Positions 43,074 to 51,661 of a stretch of 64,000 nt of DNA are shown here, piece by piece. This DNA comes from Verrucomicrobiota bacterium. Its GTDB lineage: Bacteria > Verrucomicrobiota > Verrucomicrobiia > Limisphaerales > UBA9464. The notes beneath the pieces were generated by a model. It was not told where the DNA came from. It made no database searches and was given only the letters and a program-made list of their open reading frames with translations. Every line of letters starts with the position of its first letter. Within the stretch, counting starts at the first letter, position 1. The stretch lies in assembly GCA_017309115.1 (NCBI GenBank), contig JAFLEF010000010.1, positions 1 to 64,000 on the forward strand. The letters run 5' to 3'. Made by a program: the position numbers and the translations under genes.

Positions 43074-43844
43074 TTACGCAGAAGCGAGCCGCTCACCAGA
43101 CACTCCAGCGAGCTCCTCTGCGAGGACCGGCACGTTGAGGAGGGAGGCTCGTGCCTCGTGGATGACACACAGCTTCAGAACTTCGACAATCTCGGTGACC
43201 GTGGCCTGCTGGCGCAGGGCCGCTTTGAGGTGACGACGGATGCCGGGCTCGTACTGGCGCCTACCCGCGGCATTGAGAGCGATCAGTAAGAGTTCGACCT
43301 CCTTCGCCGACAGGACGGTGGAATTGTAGAGGTCTCGACCGCGCGCCATGAACTCGTCGAACCAATTAGGCGCAAGCTCCAGGACAGGGCTCCAGGCGTC
43401 GTCCCATTGGCCTCCGGCCCGCAGTTGGTCGCAGGCGGGAGTGGACCCGGGATTCTTGAGGCGTCTCTCGCGTTCTTCGGCCGCCTTATCCAAATCACCC
43501 ACGAACGCCTCTTGATTGAGAAGAGTGGCTCCCACAACAGCGGAGTGGATGGACATCACCGAGACGCATTTGAACACCAGAAGGATCTCGTCGCGCGTAG
43601 CACCAGCCGCGAGCGCGGAACGAAGATGATGTCGGGTGGCCGCCGAATTCTGGTTGGCGCCATTGAGGCCAATGGAAATCAGTTCGACGAGCTTTAGCGG
43701 TAGCACGCCGGAAACCCATGGGTTGGCGGACACCTTCGAGGACGTTTCGGCCCATTGGGGATCCCACTGATGTAATTGGTCTAGGGCAGCCTTCCACGGA
43801 TCGGTCAAAGGCGATGTGCCCGTTCGCTGGCATTCGTCAGTCAT
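43074..43844 (-). CDS. carboxymuconolactone decarboxylase (CMD/AhpD-like) family protein
   Basis: 256 residues with two CMD-type helical repeats: LPLKLVELISIGLNGANQNSAATRHHLRSALAAGATRDEILLV at about 48-92 (quoted in part: LKLVELISIGLNGA) and VELLLIALNAAGRRQYEPGI..ALRQQATVTEIVEVLKLCV at about 182-230. The AhpD-type CxxC disulfide centre is not present; the Cys residues (KCVSV, KLCVIHE) are single. It is therefore a structural relative rather than a peroxidase. It lies 97 bp after the HAD gene and 18 nt before DUF3302, at the join of the sulfatase and efflux parts. Confidence 0.85.
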   Translation of the reverse strand: MTDECQRTGTSPLTDPWKAALDQLHQWDPQWAETSSKVSANPWVSGVLPLKLVELISIGLNGANQNSAATRHHLRSALAAGATRDEILLVFKCVSVMSIHSAVVGATLLNQEAFVGDLDKAAEERERRLKNPGSTPACDQLRAGGQWDDAWSPVLELAPNWFDEFMARGRDLYNSTVLSAKEVELLLIALNAAGRRQYEPGIRRHLKAALRQQATVTEIVEVLKLCVIHEARASLLNVPVLAEELAGVSGERLASA

Positions 43845-43941
43845 AGATACTTTGATTGAGGAGGCACAATTCGCCGCTGGTGGGCGTCAGAAGCGTTCAG
43901 AAACTTCCTTCGAGTGCAGTCAATGAAGACGCGAGGTTCGA

Positions 43942-44961
43942 CTATTCTTCGAAGGCGAAGATCTTGTTCCAGTCGTTCTTCATGCTGATGACGATCCAGC
44001 CATCCTTCTTCGCCTTGTCGTAGAGCTTCTGGGTGAACGTACCGACTTTCGTGTCGGGCAGGCCGGTCGCCGGGCCGTAAGCGTATTCGCGTTTGGCGTC
44101 GTCGTGCAGGACGAGCATCGCGAGCCGGGCACCACTGCCCGCCCTGGTGTATTCGAGCATTTGCTGGTCGCCGGTGGAGTTGCCGAACGCCGCAACGGGC
44201 CGCCGGCCGATCATCAGATGGATGCCTTCGGGCTTGCCCGCATCGTTGTCGTTAAGCAGAAGCTTGGGTTCCTTGGTCAGAAAGGGTTGGCCGTCCTTGG
44301 CATAGCCATATTTCGTGCCGGCGGCCGTGCCAACGACCTGCTCCGGTGGGATACCGTAGGTCTTCTCGGAGTACTGGCGCACGAAATCCTGCCCGCCGCC
44401 GGTGACGATGAAGGTCTTGAATCCGTTCGCGCGAAGAAACTTCAGCACTTCCTGCATGGGCTGGTAAGTCAGCTCCGTGTAAGGCTTCTTCCAGCGCGGG
44501 TTTTTGGCTTCTGCGAGCCACTGCTTCGCCTCGGCCTCGAACGTCTCCACCGATATGCCGGTGAGTGTGGCAGCGGCGATCTTCAACAGGTCGTCCATGT
44601 TGAGTTTATCCATCGCGGCGCGGTCGCCGTGGAGCAACTCCAGCACGGTGCTGAAGGGTGCGACCTTCGCCAGTTCCGGCTTCTCCTTCACGAGCGCCGG
44701 GACGCGTTCAAGGCAATACATCACCTGCGAATACATCGGGTGCTCGACCCAGAGCGTTCCGTCCTGATCGAAGGTCGCGATGCGTTCCTCGGGCGGGACA
44801 AAGTTCGCGCCTCCAGTGGTCGTAGTCGTCCTGACGAAGTCCACGATGGCTTGCTTCGCCGGGCCGTCGTTCCACGACGGGAGCGGGTCCTGAGCGGATG
44901 TAGTGGTGAAACTGGTGAGGACAATCCCCAGCAGGGCAATGATATTGCGGACGGGTTTCAT
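43942..44961 (-). CDS. exported HAD-family hydrolase
   Basis: 339 residues from the ATG at 44961. The signal peptide is MKPVRNIIALLGIVLTSFTTTSA. HAD motif I appears as IATFDQDGTLWVEHPMYS (catalytic DxDGT), motif II as FIVTGGGQDFVRQ and motif IV as GNSTGDQQML. A helical cap follows motif I (YCLERVPALVKEKPELAKVAPF onward), as in phosphoserine phosphatase-like C-type members. A periplasmic phosphomonoesterase is the best guess. It lies 85 nt after the propeller gene. A hairpin (44990-45034) sits 28 nt before its start, like the one before the first sulfatase. Confidence 0.85.
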   Translation of the reverse strand: MKPVRNIIALLGIVLTSFTTTSAQDPLPSWNDGPAKQAIVDFVRTTTTTGGANFVPPEERIATFDQDGTLWVEHPMYSQVMYCLERVPALVKEKPELAKVAPFSTVLELLHGDRAAMDKLNMDDLLKIAAATLTGISVETFEAEAKQWLAEAKNPRWKKPYTELTYQPMQEVLKFLRANGFKTFIVTGGGQDFVRQYSEKTYGIPPEQVVGTAAGTKYGYAKDGQPFLTKEPKLLLNDNDAGKPEGIHLMIGRRPVAAFGNSTGDQQMLEYTRAGSGARLAMLVLHDDAKREYAYGPATGLPDTKVGTFTQKLYDKAKKDGWIVISMKNDWNKIFAFEE

Positions 44962-44989
44962 CGGTTTAGCTTCGTTAGTCCAATTCGTT

Positions 44990-45034
44990 GGTGAAGTCGC
45001 GGGCCGACCACTCGGACCGCCCGCGCGCTTAACG
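44990..45034 (-). promoter_or_regulatory. leader hairpin before the HAD gene, shared with the first sulfatase gene
   Basis: On the plus strand it reads ggtgaagtcgcgggcc, then a short variable loop, then ccgcccgcgcg; the inner gcgggc/gcccgc arms pair. The same outer sequences occur at 48637-48681 in front of the sulfatase 1 gene. Both are about 28-31 nt upstream of the start codon, so they sit in the 5' leader of the downstream gene. Function is unknown: terminator, attenuator or protein site. Confidence 0.6.
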
Positions 45035-45046
45035 ACCAGAGGCTTC

Positions 45047-47044
45047 TTAGAACGGGCGAACTTTGCCCATGCGCGGTGGCTGCACGGGAGCCGCGGCGCC
45101 GTAGATGACGGTGAAGCCCGAGCCCCCGCCCCAGGTTGAGATGGCGGTCGGCGGATTCGGGAGGGCGGCAGCCTCGGGGTTGTTCCAGTTGTTCGCCGCC
45201 CAGACGTTGCCCGCAGGGTCAATGGACACATCGGTCAGCATCTGGATGCTGCCGCTCTTAAACTCATGAATGACGTCGCCCGGCCTGGTGCCTGCGGGAA
45301 GCCCCTTCAAATCGGCCCCTGCCATCAGCAGCACGGCGCGATTTCGCGGCGAGAGGTTGCCGATCCAGACGTTGTTGTCGCCATCGATGTTCAAGCCCCA
45401 GGGAACCCCCACCGCGCCGCCGCCTGTGAAACCTTTGGCATCGAGCTGGGTGCCATCCGGGCGGATCATGTGAATGACGCCAGTGGGTTTCGGATAGGCG
45501 AGCATGGCTTGGCCCATGATCCTGAACTGCTCCATGATGGAAGCGCCGTCCGGCACCTTTGGCACCGGGAAGTCCAGCGACATGTTACTCGCTACCCAAA
45601 CGTTCTCGTGGGTGTCGAGCGCGAGGGCGCGCACGCCGATGCCAACGCGAAAGGTTTCCAATTTCGTGGGATCAGTGGCAGGAAACCGCACGAGCGTGTC
45701 GGACTGCGAATTGCTGACCCAGACGCGATTCTGCGAGTCAACCACGATGTCAAAGGGTGACCTCAGCCCCGCGACCTTGACGATGCGTCCGTCCTTGGGG
45801 CGCCCGCCGGGGAAATGCAGCAGCTGGTTATTCGAGCCATCGGCAATCCACACGTCGCCGTTGGCCGCGACACCGACGCCCATCAGGCCGAGGAATTTTT
45901 CTTTGAAGGGGAAGATGCTTTCATCGCCGATTGGTTTGCCGTCGAAATCCATCACCAGGATTTTTCCGTTGAAACTGGTGGCCCAGACATGATCGCGCGT
46001 CACGGCCGTGCCCCAGCCGACCCCGTCCAAGCCCATGCCGGTGAAGCCGGTGATCGCCGGTGAGAGCGCCGTTCCATTGGGGCTGAACTTGGTGACGCCG
46101 CCGCCGATGCTGCGTTCGACGCCCGACTGCGAACCGGGCATCCAGTTCTGACCGCTCCAGAGGTTTCCCTGGGCGTCGAACATGAACCGGCCATTCGCAT
46201 AGGTGCCGCCGCCCGCGAAACACAGGCTGAGCATGAAGTCAGGCGGCGGCCATGCAAGATAAGGCAGGAATGGCGCCGCGCGGCGCGAGCCATCCTTCGG
46301 CTGCGGGTAGGCCTCTTCAAACAAGGCGAAGAGTTCCTTGGGGTGAGCATACGAGGCACGGGCGATGCCCGCCATCGCTTCGAGCGTGTTCTTTGGCGTG
46401 GCTCCACCGGGCGACGTAGCAGCTGCGAAGAAACGCGCGCGCCAATCGTCGTTCACCACGGTGAAGCTGGCGGCGATGAGCGAGCTGAGCGTGTTCAAGT
46501 TTGCCAGCGCCGTGGTCTGGGTGCTGTTGAGCGGATCGAGTAGCACCTTCCCCCAGCCGCCGGTCACCGGATCGACGAGATTCGGCGTGTTCCCGGCGGC
46601 GATCTTCAGCCCGAGCGGCTGGCCGGAGATGACGTCGCCATTGATGAAGCGCGCGCAGGTGTAGGCTGACGCCACGGTGGTGAGTTCATTGACGGTCACC
46701 ATTTTGGTCGGCTGGCCGCCGAGCACAGAAAGCAGTGTGAGACCTTCGCTCCTGTCGTTCCCCGCCCTGGGCGTGCCGCCCCGCGCGACGATATAGAGCA
46801 CGCTGTCGGTGGGCGCATTTCCGTAGGTCAGGGCAAAAGAGCCATCCACGCCCGTCTTGCCTTGCGCTAGTTGGGTCGGCGCACCGGTGCCTGCGGCCCA
46901 GAGCGTCACGATCGATCCAGCGAGAGGCGTTTTCGCACCTATTACGATGCCCGTTAGCTCCGCGGCCTGCGCAAAGATGTTCGCTGATAAAGCACCCACA
47001 GCGACGAGCGCGATGAGGTACTGCTTCGTGTGTTGGTGTTTCAT
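45047..47044 (-). CDS. secreted NHL/streptogramin-lyase-type beta-propeller protein
   Basis: 665 residues from the ATG at 47044 with a signal peptide (LIALVAVGALSANIFAQA). The first part (about 25-95) is a carboxypeptidase-regulatory-like beta sandwich (ELTGIVIGAKTPLAGSIVTLW..GKTGVDGSFALTYG). From about 260 it is a six-bladed propeller with NHL-type blade endings (GNLWSGQNW, DHVWATSF, GDVWIADGSNNQLLHFPGG, NRVWVSNSQSDTLVRFP, ENVWVASNM, NNVWIGNL, GNVWAANNW). These proteins bind or sense ligands or partners; no active site is recognised. Sited 16 nt after sulfatase 1. Confidence 0.82.
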   Translation of the reverse strand: MKHQHTKQYLIALVAVGALSANIFAQAAELTGIVIGAKTPLAGSIVTLWAAGTGAPTQLAQGKTGVDGSFALTYGNAPTDSVLYIVARGGTPRAGNDRSEGLTLLSVLGGQPTKMVTVNELTTVASAYTCARFINGDVISGQPLGLKIAAGNTPNLVDPVTGGWGKVLLDPLNSTQTTALANLNTLSSLIAASFTVVNDDWRARFFAAATSPGGATPKNTLEAMAGIARASYAHPKELFALFEEAYPQPKDGSRRAAPFLPYLAWPPPDFMLSLCFAGGGTYANGRFMFDAQGNLWSGQNWMPGSQSGVERSIGGGVTKFSPNGTALSPAITGFTGMGLDGVGWGTAVTRDHVWATSFNGKILVMDFDGKPIGDESIFPFKEKFLGLMGVGVAANGDVWIADGSNNQLLHFPGGRPKDGRIVKVAGLRSPFDIVVDSQNRVWVSNSQSDTLVRFPATDPTKLETFRVGIGVRALALDTHENVWVASNMSLDFPVPKVPDGASIMEQFRIMGQAMLAYPKPTGVIHMIRPDGTQLDAKGFTGGGAVGVPWGLNIDGDNNVWIGNLSPRNRAVLLMAGADLKGLPAGTRPGDVIHEFKSGSIQMLTDVSIDPAGNVWAANNWNNPEAAALPNPPTAISTWGGGSGFTVIYGAAAPVQPPRMGKVRPF

Positions 47045-47060
47045 GATTTGGTTGGTCGTG

Positions 47061-48605
47061 CTACTTGGCATTCTTCGTTAGTGTCTCCAGCACGCTATCG
47101 AGCGAAAAACTGCCGACTTTCTGGCTCGGCGGAAATTCTTTGAAGGTGGCGAGGAATTGCCCGACGTATTGTTGCGCTGGCACGAGCAGGAAGGCGTGAT
47201 CTATCCGCCATTTGCCGTAGTTGATGCTCTCATGGTCGGCGATTTCGAAGGGATCAGAGCGTAAGTTGAAGAGCTTGGGGAAACGGAGCGGCACAAAGGG
47301 ATCCTGCCAGACGTCGAGTCCAATCGCGCGTTGTTCGGAGAAAACCAGCTTCCATTGATCGAAGCGCAACGCCACGAGTGTTCCGTCGTCGTTGAAGTAG
47401 AAAAACTCCTTGCGCGGGCTGGGGGACTTGCCCGTGAACAGGTCGGTAAGGTTGTAGCCGTCAAGATGTACCTTGAAGGTCTTGTCGCCCACCTTCAGGC
47501 CTTTGAGGAGCTTCTCCTTCACATCTGGCACGCCGGCGGCGGCGAGGAGTGTGGGCAGCATATCTTCGTGCGAGCAAATGTCGTTGACGACGGTTCCAGG
47601 TGGGATCACGCCGGGCCAGCGGATGGCACAGGGCACCCGGTAGGCACCTTCCCAATTACTGGCCTTTTCATTGCGAAAGGGCGATGAACCGCCATCCGGC
47701 CAGGAAAACTTCTCCGCCCCATTGTCAGTGGAGTACATGACGATGGTGTTTTCATCGAGTCCGAGTTCCTTGAGTTTGGCCAGAATCTCGCCGACATGAC
47801 CATCGTGCTCGACCATACCGTCGGGATAGATTCCAAGGCCGGTCTTTCCCTCGCTCGCGGGCTTGAGGTGCGTCCAAATATGCATGCGCGTCGCGTTCCA
47901 CCAGATGAAGAACGGCTTGTCCGCCTTCTTGGCATCGATCATGAAACGTAGAGTCTCCTTGGTGAATTCCTCGTCACACGTTTCCATGCGCTTCTTCGTC
48001 AGAGGACCGGTGCTCTCGATCCTTTGAGTTCCATCCTGGTTCGCCCAACTGTGGATAATGCCGCGCGTGCCGTATTTCTTAACCAGCGCCGGGTCCTTAA
48101 AATAGTCGGCATTCTCCGGCTCTTCCTCGGCGTTCAGATGGTAGAGGGAGCCAAAAAACTCGCCGAAACCGTGCGCGGTGGGCAAGTGTTCATCGAGGTC
48201 GCCGAGATGGTTCTTACCGAACTGGGCGGTCAGATAGCCTTGGGCTTTAAGCAACTCGGCGATGGTCACGTCTCGCGCTTGCAATCCTTCCCTCGCACCC
48301 GGCAGTCCGACCTTAAGCATCCCAGTGCGGAAGCCAGTCTGACCGGTGATAAAGCATGAACGTCCGGCCGTGCAGCTTTGCTGGCCATACCAGTCGGTAA
48401 ACAACGCGCCACCCTTGATGATGCTGTCGATGTTGGGCGTCCGGTAGCCCATTTGGCCGTGGTTGTAGGCGGAGATATTCCACCAGCCGATGTCGTCACC
48501 CCAGAGGATGAGGATATTTGGCTTCTTGTCCGCCGCCTGCGTGGAGGCCGCGCCGAGGAGCGCCAACCCGAGTGCGAGTGCGAGCGCATGCCTGATGAGT
48601 TTCAT
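47061..48605 (-). CDS. secreted sulfatase, first of two (formylglycine type)
   Basis: 514 residues from the ATG at 48605 with a signal peptide (ALALALGLALLGAASTQA). The sulfatase signature QQSCTAGRSCF has Cys78 in CTAGR, matching the C-x-A-x-R formylglycine motif. Metal-ligand residues are at LILWGDDIGW (Asp37/38) and MYSTDNGAEKFS; the active-site His/Lys set is in GKNHLGDLDEHLPTAHGF and MHIWTHLK. It hydrolyses sulfate esters in the periplasm or outside the cell. The leader carries the hairpin at 48637-48681. The maturase is encoded three genes upstream at 50485. It is close to the second sulfatase in sequence. Confidence 0.93.
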   Translation of the reverse strand: MKLIRHALALALGLALLGAASTQAADKKPNILILWGDDIGWWNISAYNHGQMGYRTPNIDSIIKGGALFTDWYGQQSCTAGRSCFITGQTGFRTGMLKVGLPGAREGLQARDVTIAELLKAQGYLTAQFGKNHLGDLDEHLPTAHGFGEFFGSLYHLNAEEEPENADYFKDPALVKKYGTRGIIHSWANQDGTQRIESTGPLTKKRMETCDEEFTKETLRFMIDAKKADKPFFIWWNATRMHIWTHLKPASEGKTGLGIYPDGMVEHDGHVGEILAKLKELGLDENTIVMYSTDNGAEKFSWPDGGSSPFRNEKASNWEGAYRVPCAIRWPGVIPPGTVVNDICSHEDMLPTLLAAAGVPDVKEKLLKGLKVGDKTFKVHLDGYNLTDLFTGKSPSPRKEFFYFNDDGTLVALRFDQWKLVFSEQRAIGLDVWQDPFVPLRFPKLFNLRSDPFEIADHESINYGKWRIDHAFLLVPAQQYVGQFLATFKEFPPSQKVGSFSLDSVLETLTKNAK

Positions 48606-48636
48606 GGTTCGATTTTGGATTTCGCCCGGTTTCGAA

Positions 48637-48681
48637 GGTGAAGTCGGGGGCCACCTCGTGGGAGATCGCCCGCGCGTTTCA
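48637..48681 (-). promoter_or_regulatory. leader hairpin before the sulfatase 1 gene
   Basis: Reads ggtgaagtcgggggcc, loop, cgcccgcgcg on the plus strand, with the outer parts matching the element at 44990-45034. It lies 31 nt before the start codon of the sulfatase gene. The rest of the 162-bp gap shows no further structure. Confidence 0.6.
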
Positions 48682-48767
48682 CAATCGAAATGGTCGAGTG
48701 GTTCGGGAGAGAAAGCGGGCGACCCTTGCGAGCGGCCCACCCATGACTTCATGTCCGGCTCACCCGG

Positions 48768-50480
48768 CTATTCGCTCGGGTGCCTCGACTGCTGAACTTC
48801 CTTCAGAATGCCGGAAAGATTGTAAGTCTCGGGCGCTTGCAGTGGCGGAAACTCCGCGTACGACATCAGCTCTTTCGTCCACAACAACTGGCCAATGGGC
48901 AGAATGTTCCAGTCATACAAATAGGCGGTACTGGGTGAGGCCAGCGCACCACCCAAGCCCATCGCCGTCTTTTGATCCTCCAACCCGACGGCCTGCTCGA
49001 AGGGATCGCGCTTGATGTTCTGGATCATCGTCCAGTGATAGGTCGTGAGGGGCGAGAACCAGCCCGTAGCCCCGGCTGGTGCCATGGAATAATAGAACTT
49101 CCAATTCTTGTACCGGACGGCCGACGGCGTGGCACCTGCATAGTAGAAGAAGTAGTCCCGGGCCGATTTGTCCGACTTACCGGTGAGGTAGTCGAGTTGG
49201 TTCACGCCGTCGAGTGTGGTCTTGACGATGCCCGGATACTCGCCTTTCTGAATCTTCGCCTTCAACTCGTTGCCCTTGGCGCCACCGGCGATTTCCACAA
49301 ACGTCGGGACCCAGTCGAGGGAGGCAAATATCTGGTTTAGCACCGTACCCGGCTTGATGACGCCCGGCCAGCGGATGACGCACGGAGCGCGATAGCCGCC
49401 TTCCCAGGTCTGACCCTTCTGGCCCCGGAACGGGGTGATGCCGCCATCAGGGAAGGACACCGTCTCGGCGCCGTTGTCCGTGGTGAAGACGATGATGGTA
49501 TTGTCCATTTCGCCCATCTCCTCCAGCTTCTTGAAGACGTAGCCGATGTTGTCGTCCATCTGCTTCATGCCGGCTTCATTGGCGCCCCAGTCTTTGCCAC
49601 CCTTCGTGCCGATCATGTCTTCATACTTCGGCGAAAGTACGGTCGTGACGTGCATGCGGGCCGGGTTGTACCAAACGAAGAAGGGCTTGCCGGTTTTCTT
49701 CGGGTTGTTGCGGTCAAGGAAGTCGATGACGTGAGAGGAGATTTCCTCGTCCACAGTCTTCGAACGTTCCAGCGTCAGCGGGCCTTCGTCCTTGCCCATC
49801 TGGTTCTTGGCCGTGCCATCCGGAGACTTCATCCAGATCACGGGGCGCGGAGGCGTCAGGCACACGCCGGTTCTGGGGTCAATCGCGCCGGGGACTTGAG
49901 GGATGCCAGGGATCGGTTCCTGCATACACGGCGGCGCGATGGCCTGCACGGTCGGGCTACTGTTAATGTCCGGGAAGCTCACCTGCTGCATGGCATCGAG
50001 ATGATACAGGTAACCCCAGAATTCCTGAAATCCGTGCGCCGTGGGCAGGGAATCGGGATGGTCGCCCAGGTGGTTCTTTCCGAACTCGCCGGTGGAGTAA
50101 CCGAGATCCAGCAGGAACTTTGCGAGCACCGGCGTGCCCGGTCGCAGATACGATGGGCTGCCGGGCAGCTGCGGCGGGATCATGCCTGTGCGTAGCGGAT
50201 ACATTCCGGTGATGAAGGCGTTGCGCCCGGAGGTGCAGCTCTGCATGGCAAGGTAGTCCATCATGATCGCGCCTTCCTTGGCGATTCGGTCAATGTTCGG
50301 TGTTTCCCCGACCATCAGGCCCCGGTGATAACAACTCGGCTGCATCCAGCCGATGTCATCGCCCATAATGAACAGGATGTTGGGTTTCTTGTCGGCCGCC
50401 TCGACTGGTAAGAGAGCGCTGGTTAAAGCCGCCGCCGCACAGAGCAGCGACAGGCCGTGATAGCTGGCTTTTGATTTCAT
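48768..50480 (-). CDS. secreted sulfatase, second of two
   Basis: 570 residues from the ATG at 50480 with a signal peptide (LSLLCAAAALTSALLPVEA). The active-site segment is MQSCTSGRNAF, with Cys82 in a C-T-S-G-R motif, so the third position is Ser rather than the classic Pro or Ala. Metal sites are IMGDDIGWM (Asp41/42) and VFTTDNGAETVS; GKNHLGDHPDSLPTAHGF and PARMHVTTVLSP contain the other catalytic residues. The C-terminus is longer than in sulfatase 1. It lies 4 nt after the maturase gene, so coupling with its activator is likely. The substrate (aryl sulfate or carbohydrate sulfate) is unknown. Confidence 0.93.
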   Translation of the reverse strand: MKSKASYHGLSLLCAAAALTSALLPVEAADKKPNILFIMGDDIGWMQPSCYHRGLMVGETPNIDRIAKEGAIMMDYLAMQSCTSGRNAFITGMYPLRTGMIPPQLPGSPSYLRPGTPVLAKFLLDLGYSTGEFGKNHLGDHPDSLPTAHGFQEFWGYLYHLDAMQQVSFPDINSSPTVQAIAPPCMQEPIPGIPQVPGAIDPRTGVCLTPPRPVIWMKSPDGTAKNQMGKDEGPLTLERSKTVDEEISSHVIDFLDRNNPKKTGKPFFVWYNPARMHVTTVLSPKYEDMIGTKGGKDWGANEAGMKQMDDNIGYVFKKLEEMGEMDNTIIVFTTDNGAETVSFPDGGITPFRGQKGQTWEGGYRAPCVIRWPGVIKPGTVLNQIFASLDWVPTFVEIAGGAKGNELKAKIQKGEYPGIVKTTLDGVNQLDYLTGKSDKSARDYFFYYAGATPSAVRYKNWKFYYSMAPAGATGWFSPLTTYHWTMIQNIKRDPFEQAVGLEDQKTAMGLGGALASPSTAYLYDWNILPIGQLLWTKELMSYAEFPPLQAPETYNLSGILKEVQQSRHPSE

Positions 50481-50484
50481 GATT

Positions 50485-51642
50485 CTATTTTGAATTTTCC
50501 GAGCTGACAGGGTTGTGCTGGTCGGCAGACAAGACGCAGCGAAAGCCGATGTGCGACATGCCGGTGTCGTAATCCGTCCCGCGCCGGGCACTCGGGCGGT
50601 AGTTCACGCAATAGTTTTCCGCGCAAAGGAAGGAGCCACCTTTGGTCACCCGTTGCAGAGCATACGGTTCCCGGGGATTGAAGCTGCGGCGGGGTCCGGC
50701 GGGATTCTGGCAGACCGGGTCGGCCGCCAGCGTTCGGTGCTGATTCACGTCGTACCAATCCGCACACCACTCCCAGACGTTGCCAATCATGTCGTAAAGT
50801 CCATAGCCGTTCGGCGGAAAGCTCTTCACGGGCGACGATCCGACGTATCCATCCTCACGGGTGTTCTGGTTGGGAAACTGCCCCTGCCAGACATTCGCCA
50901 GAATCTTGCCTCCCGGGCGAAACTCCCCACCCCAGGCATAACGTTGCCCATTCTTGCCCCCGCGGGCAGCGAACTCCCACTCCGCCTCGGTCGGCAGTCG
51001 CTTGCCCGCCCATGTTGCATATGCCACGGCATCTTCGTAGGCGATCTGAACCACCGGATGATTTGCCCGCCCATCGAGGTTGCTATTGGGGCCTTCGGGG
51101 TGGAGCCAGTTTGCGCCCGATGTCCAAGTCCACCAAAGGGTGAAGTCATCGCGGGCCGGCGCCTCTTTCGGGGGAGTAAAAACGAGCGAGCCCGCTACAA
51201 AGCGCTCGGCGGACGGTTTTGGCGTGCCCGGTGGAAGCCCCCTTTTAAGTTCCTCCCAGTCCGGTACGCGCTCAGCGACTGTGAGGTATTTCGTGGCGGC
51301 AACGAACTTGGCGAACTGCTCATTGGTGACCTCAGTTTCATCCATCCAGAACCCATCCACTTTCACGCGGTGCGCTGGCCGCTCGGTCGCGTAGGCCTCG
51401 GACTCGTCCGTCCCCATCGCAAACTCCCCGCCCGGAACCCAAACCATCCCCGGTGGCGTAGGCGGCACGGTCGGGGCCGTTTCCGCAGCCGACATTCTAA
51501 CCGTCAGTGAGAGCGCTAGCAGCGCAACCGAAGCGCGGACTTGGAGAATTGGACACGAATGGAGACTCCCGATTGGCCGTTGGACCCAGTGAATGACGAA
51601 GTCCAAGAGCAACGACCATCTGCCGAGGAATGATTTTTTCAT
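50485..51642 (-). CDS. formylglycine-generating enzyme (sulfatase maturase)
   Basis: 385 residues from the ATG at 51642; an exported protein with a hydrophobic segment at about 35-52. The SUMF1 domain from about residue 65 shows MVWVPGGEFAMGTDE, DETEVTNEQF, RLPTEAEWEFAARGG, YGLYDMIGNVWEWCADWY and VTKGGSFLCAENYCVNYRPSARRG. Cys340 and Cys345 match the human FGE pair Cys336/Cys341, and GFRCVLSA ends the domain, so it should be catalytically active: it oxidises the Cys of the neighbouring sulfatases to formylglycine using O2 and copper. It overlaps almost directly with the second sulfatase (4-nt gap) and follows the barrel gene after 19 nt. Confidence 0.92.
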   Translation of the reverse strand: MKKSFLGRWSLLLDFVIHWVQRPIGSLHSCPILQVRASVALLALSLTVRMSAAETAPTVPPTPPGMVWVPGGEFAMGTDESEAYATERPAHRVKVDGFWMDETEVTNEQFAKFVAATKYLTVAERVPDWEELKRGLPPGTPKPSAERFVAGSLVFTPPKEAPARDDFTLWWTWTSGANWLHPEGPNSNLDGRANHPVVQIAYEDAVAYATWAGKRLPTEAEWEFAARGGKNGQRYAWGGEFRPGGKILANVWQGQFPNQNTREDGYVGSSPVKSFPPNGYGLYDMIGNVWEWCADWYDVNQHRTLAADPVCQNPAGPRRSFNPREPYALQRVTKGGSFLCAENYCVNYRPSARRGTDYDTGMSHIGFRCVLSADQHNPVSSENSK

Positions 51643-51661
51643 GGCCACATCCGGACTTCCT

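Noticed and set aside
43074-43844. AhpD-type peroxidase
   Set aside because: The protein has CMD helices but lacks the CxxC catalytic disulfide of AhpD.
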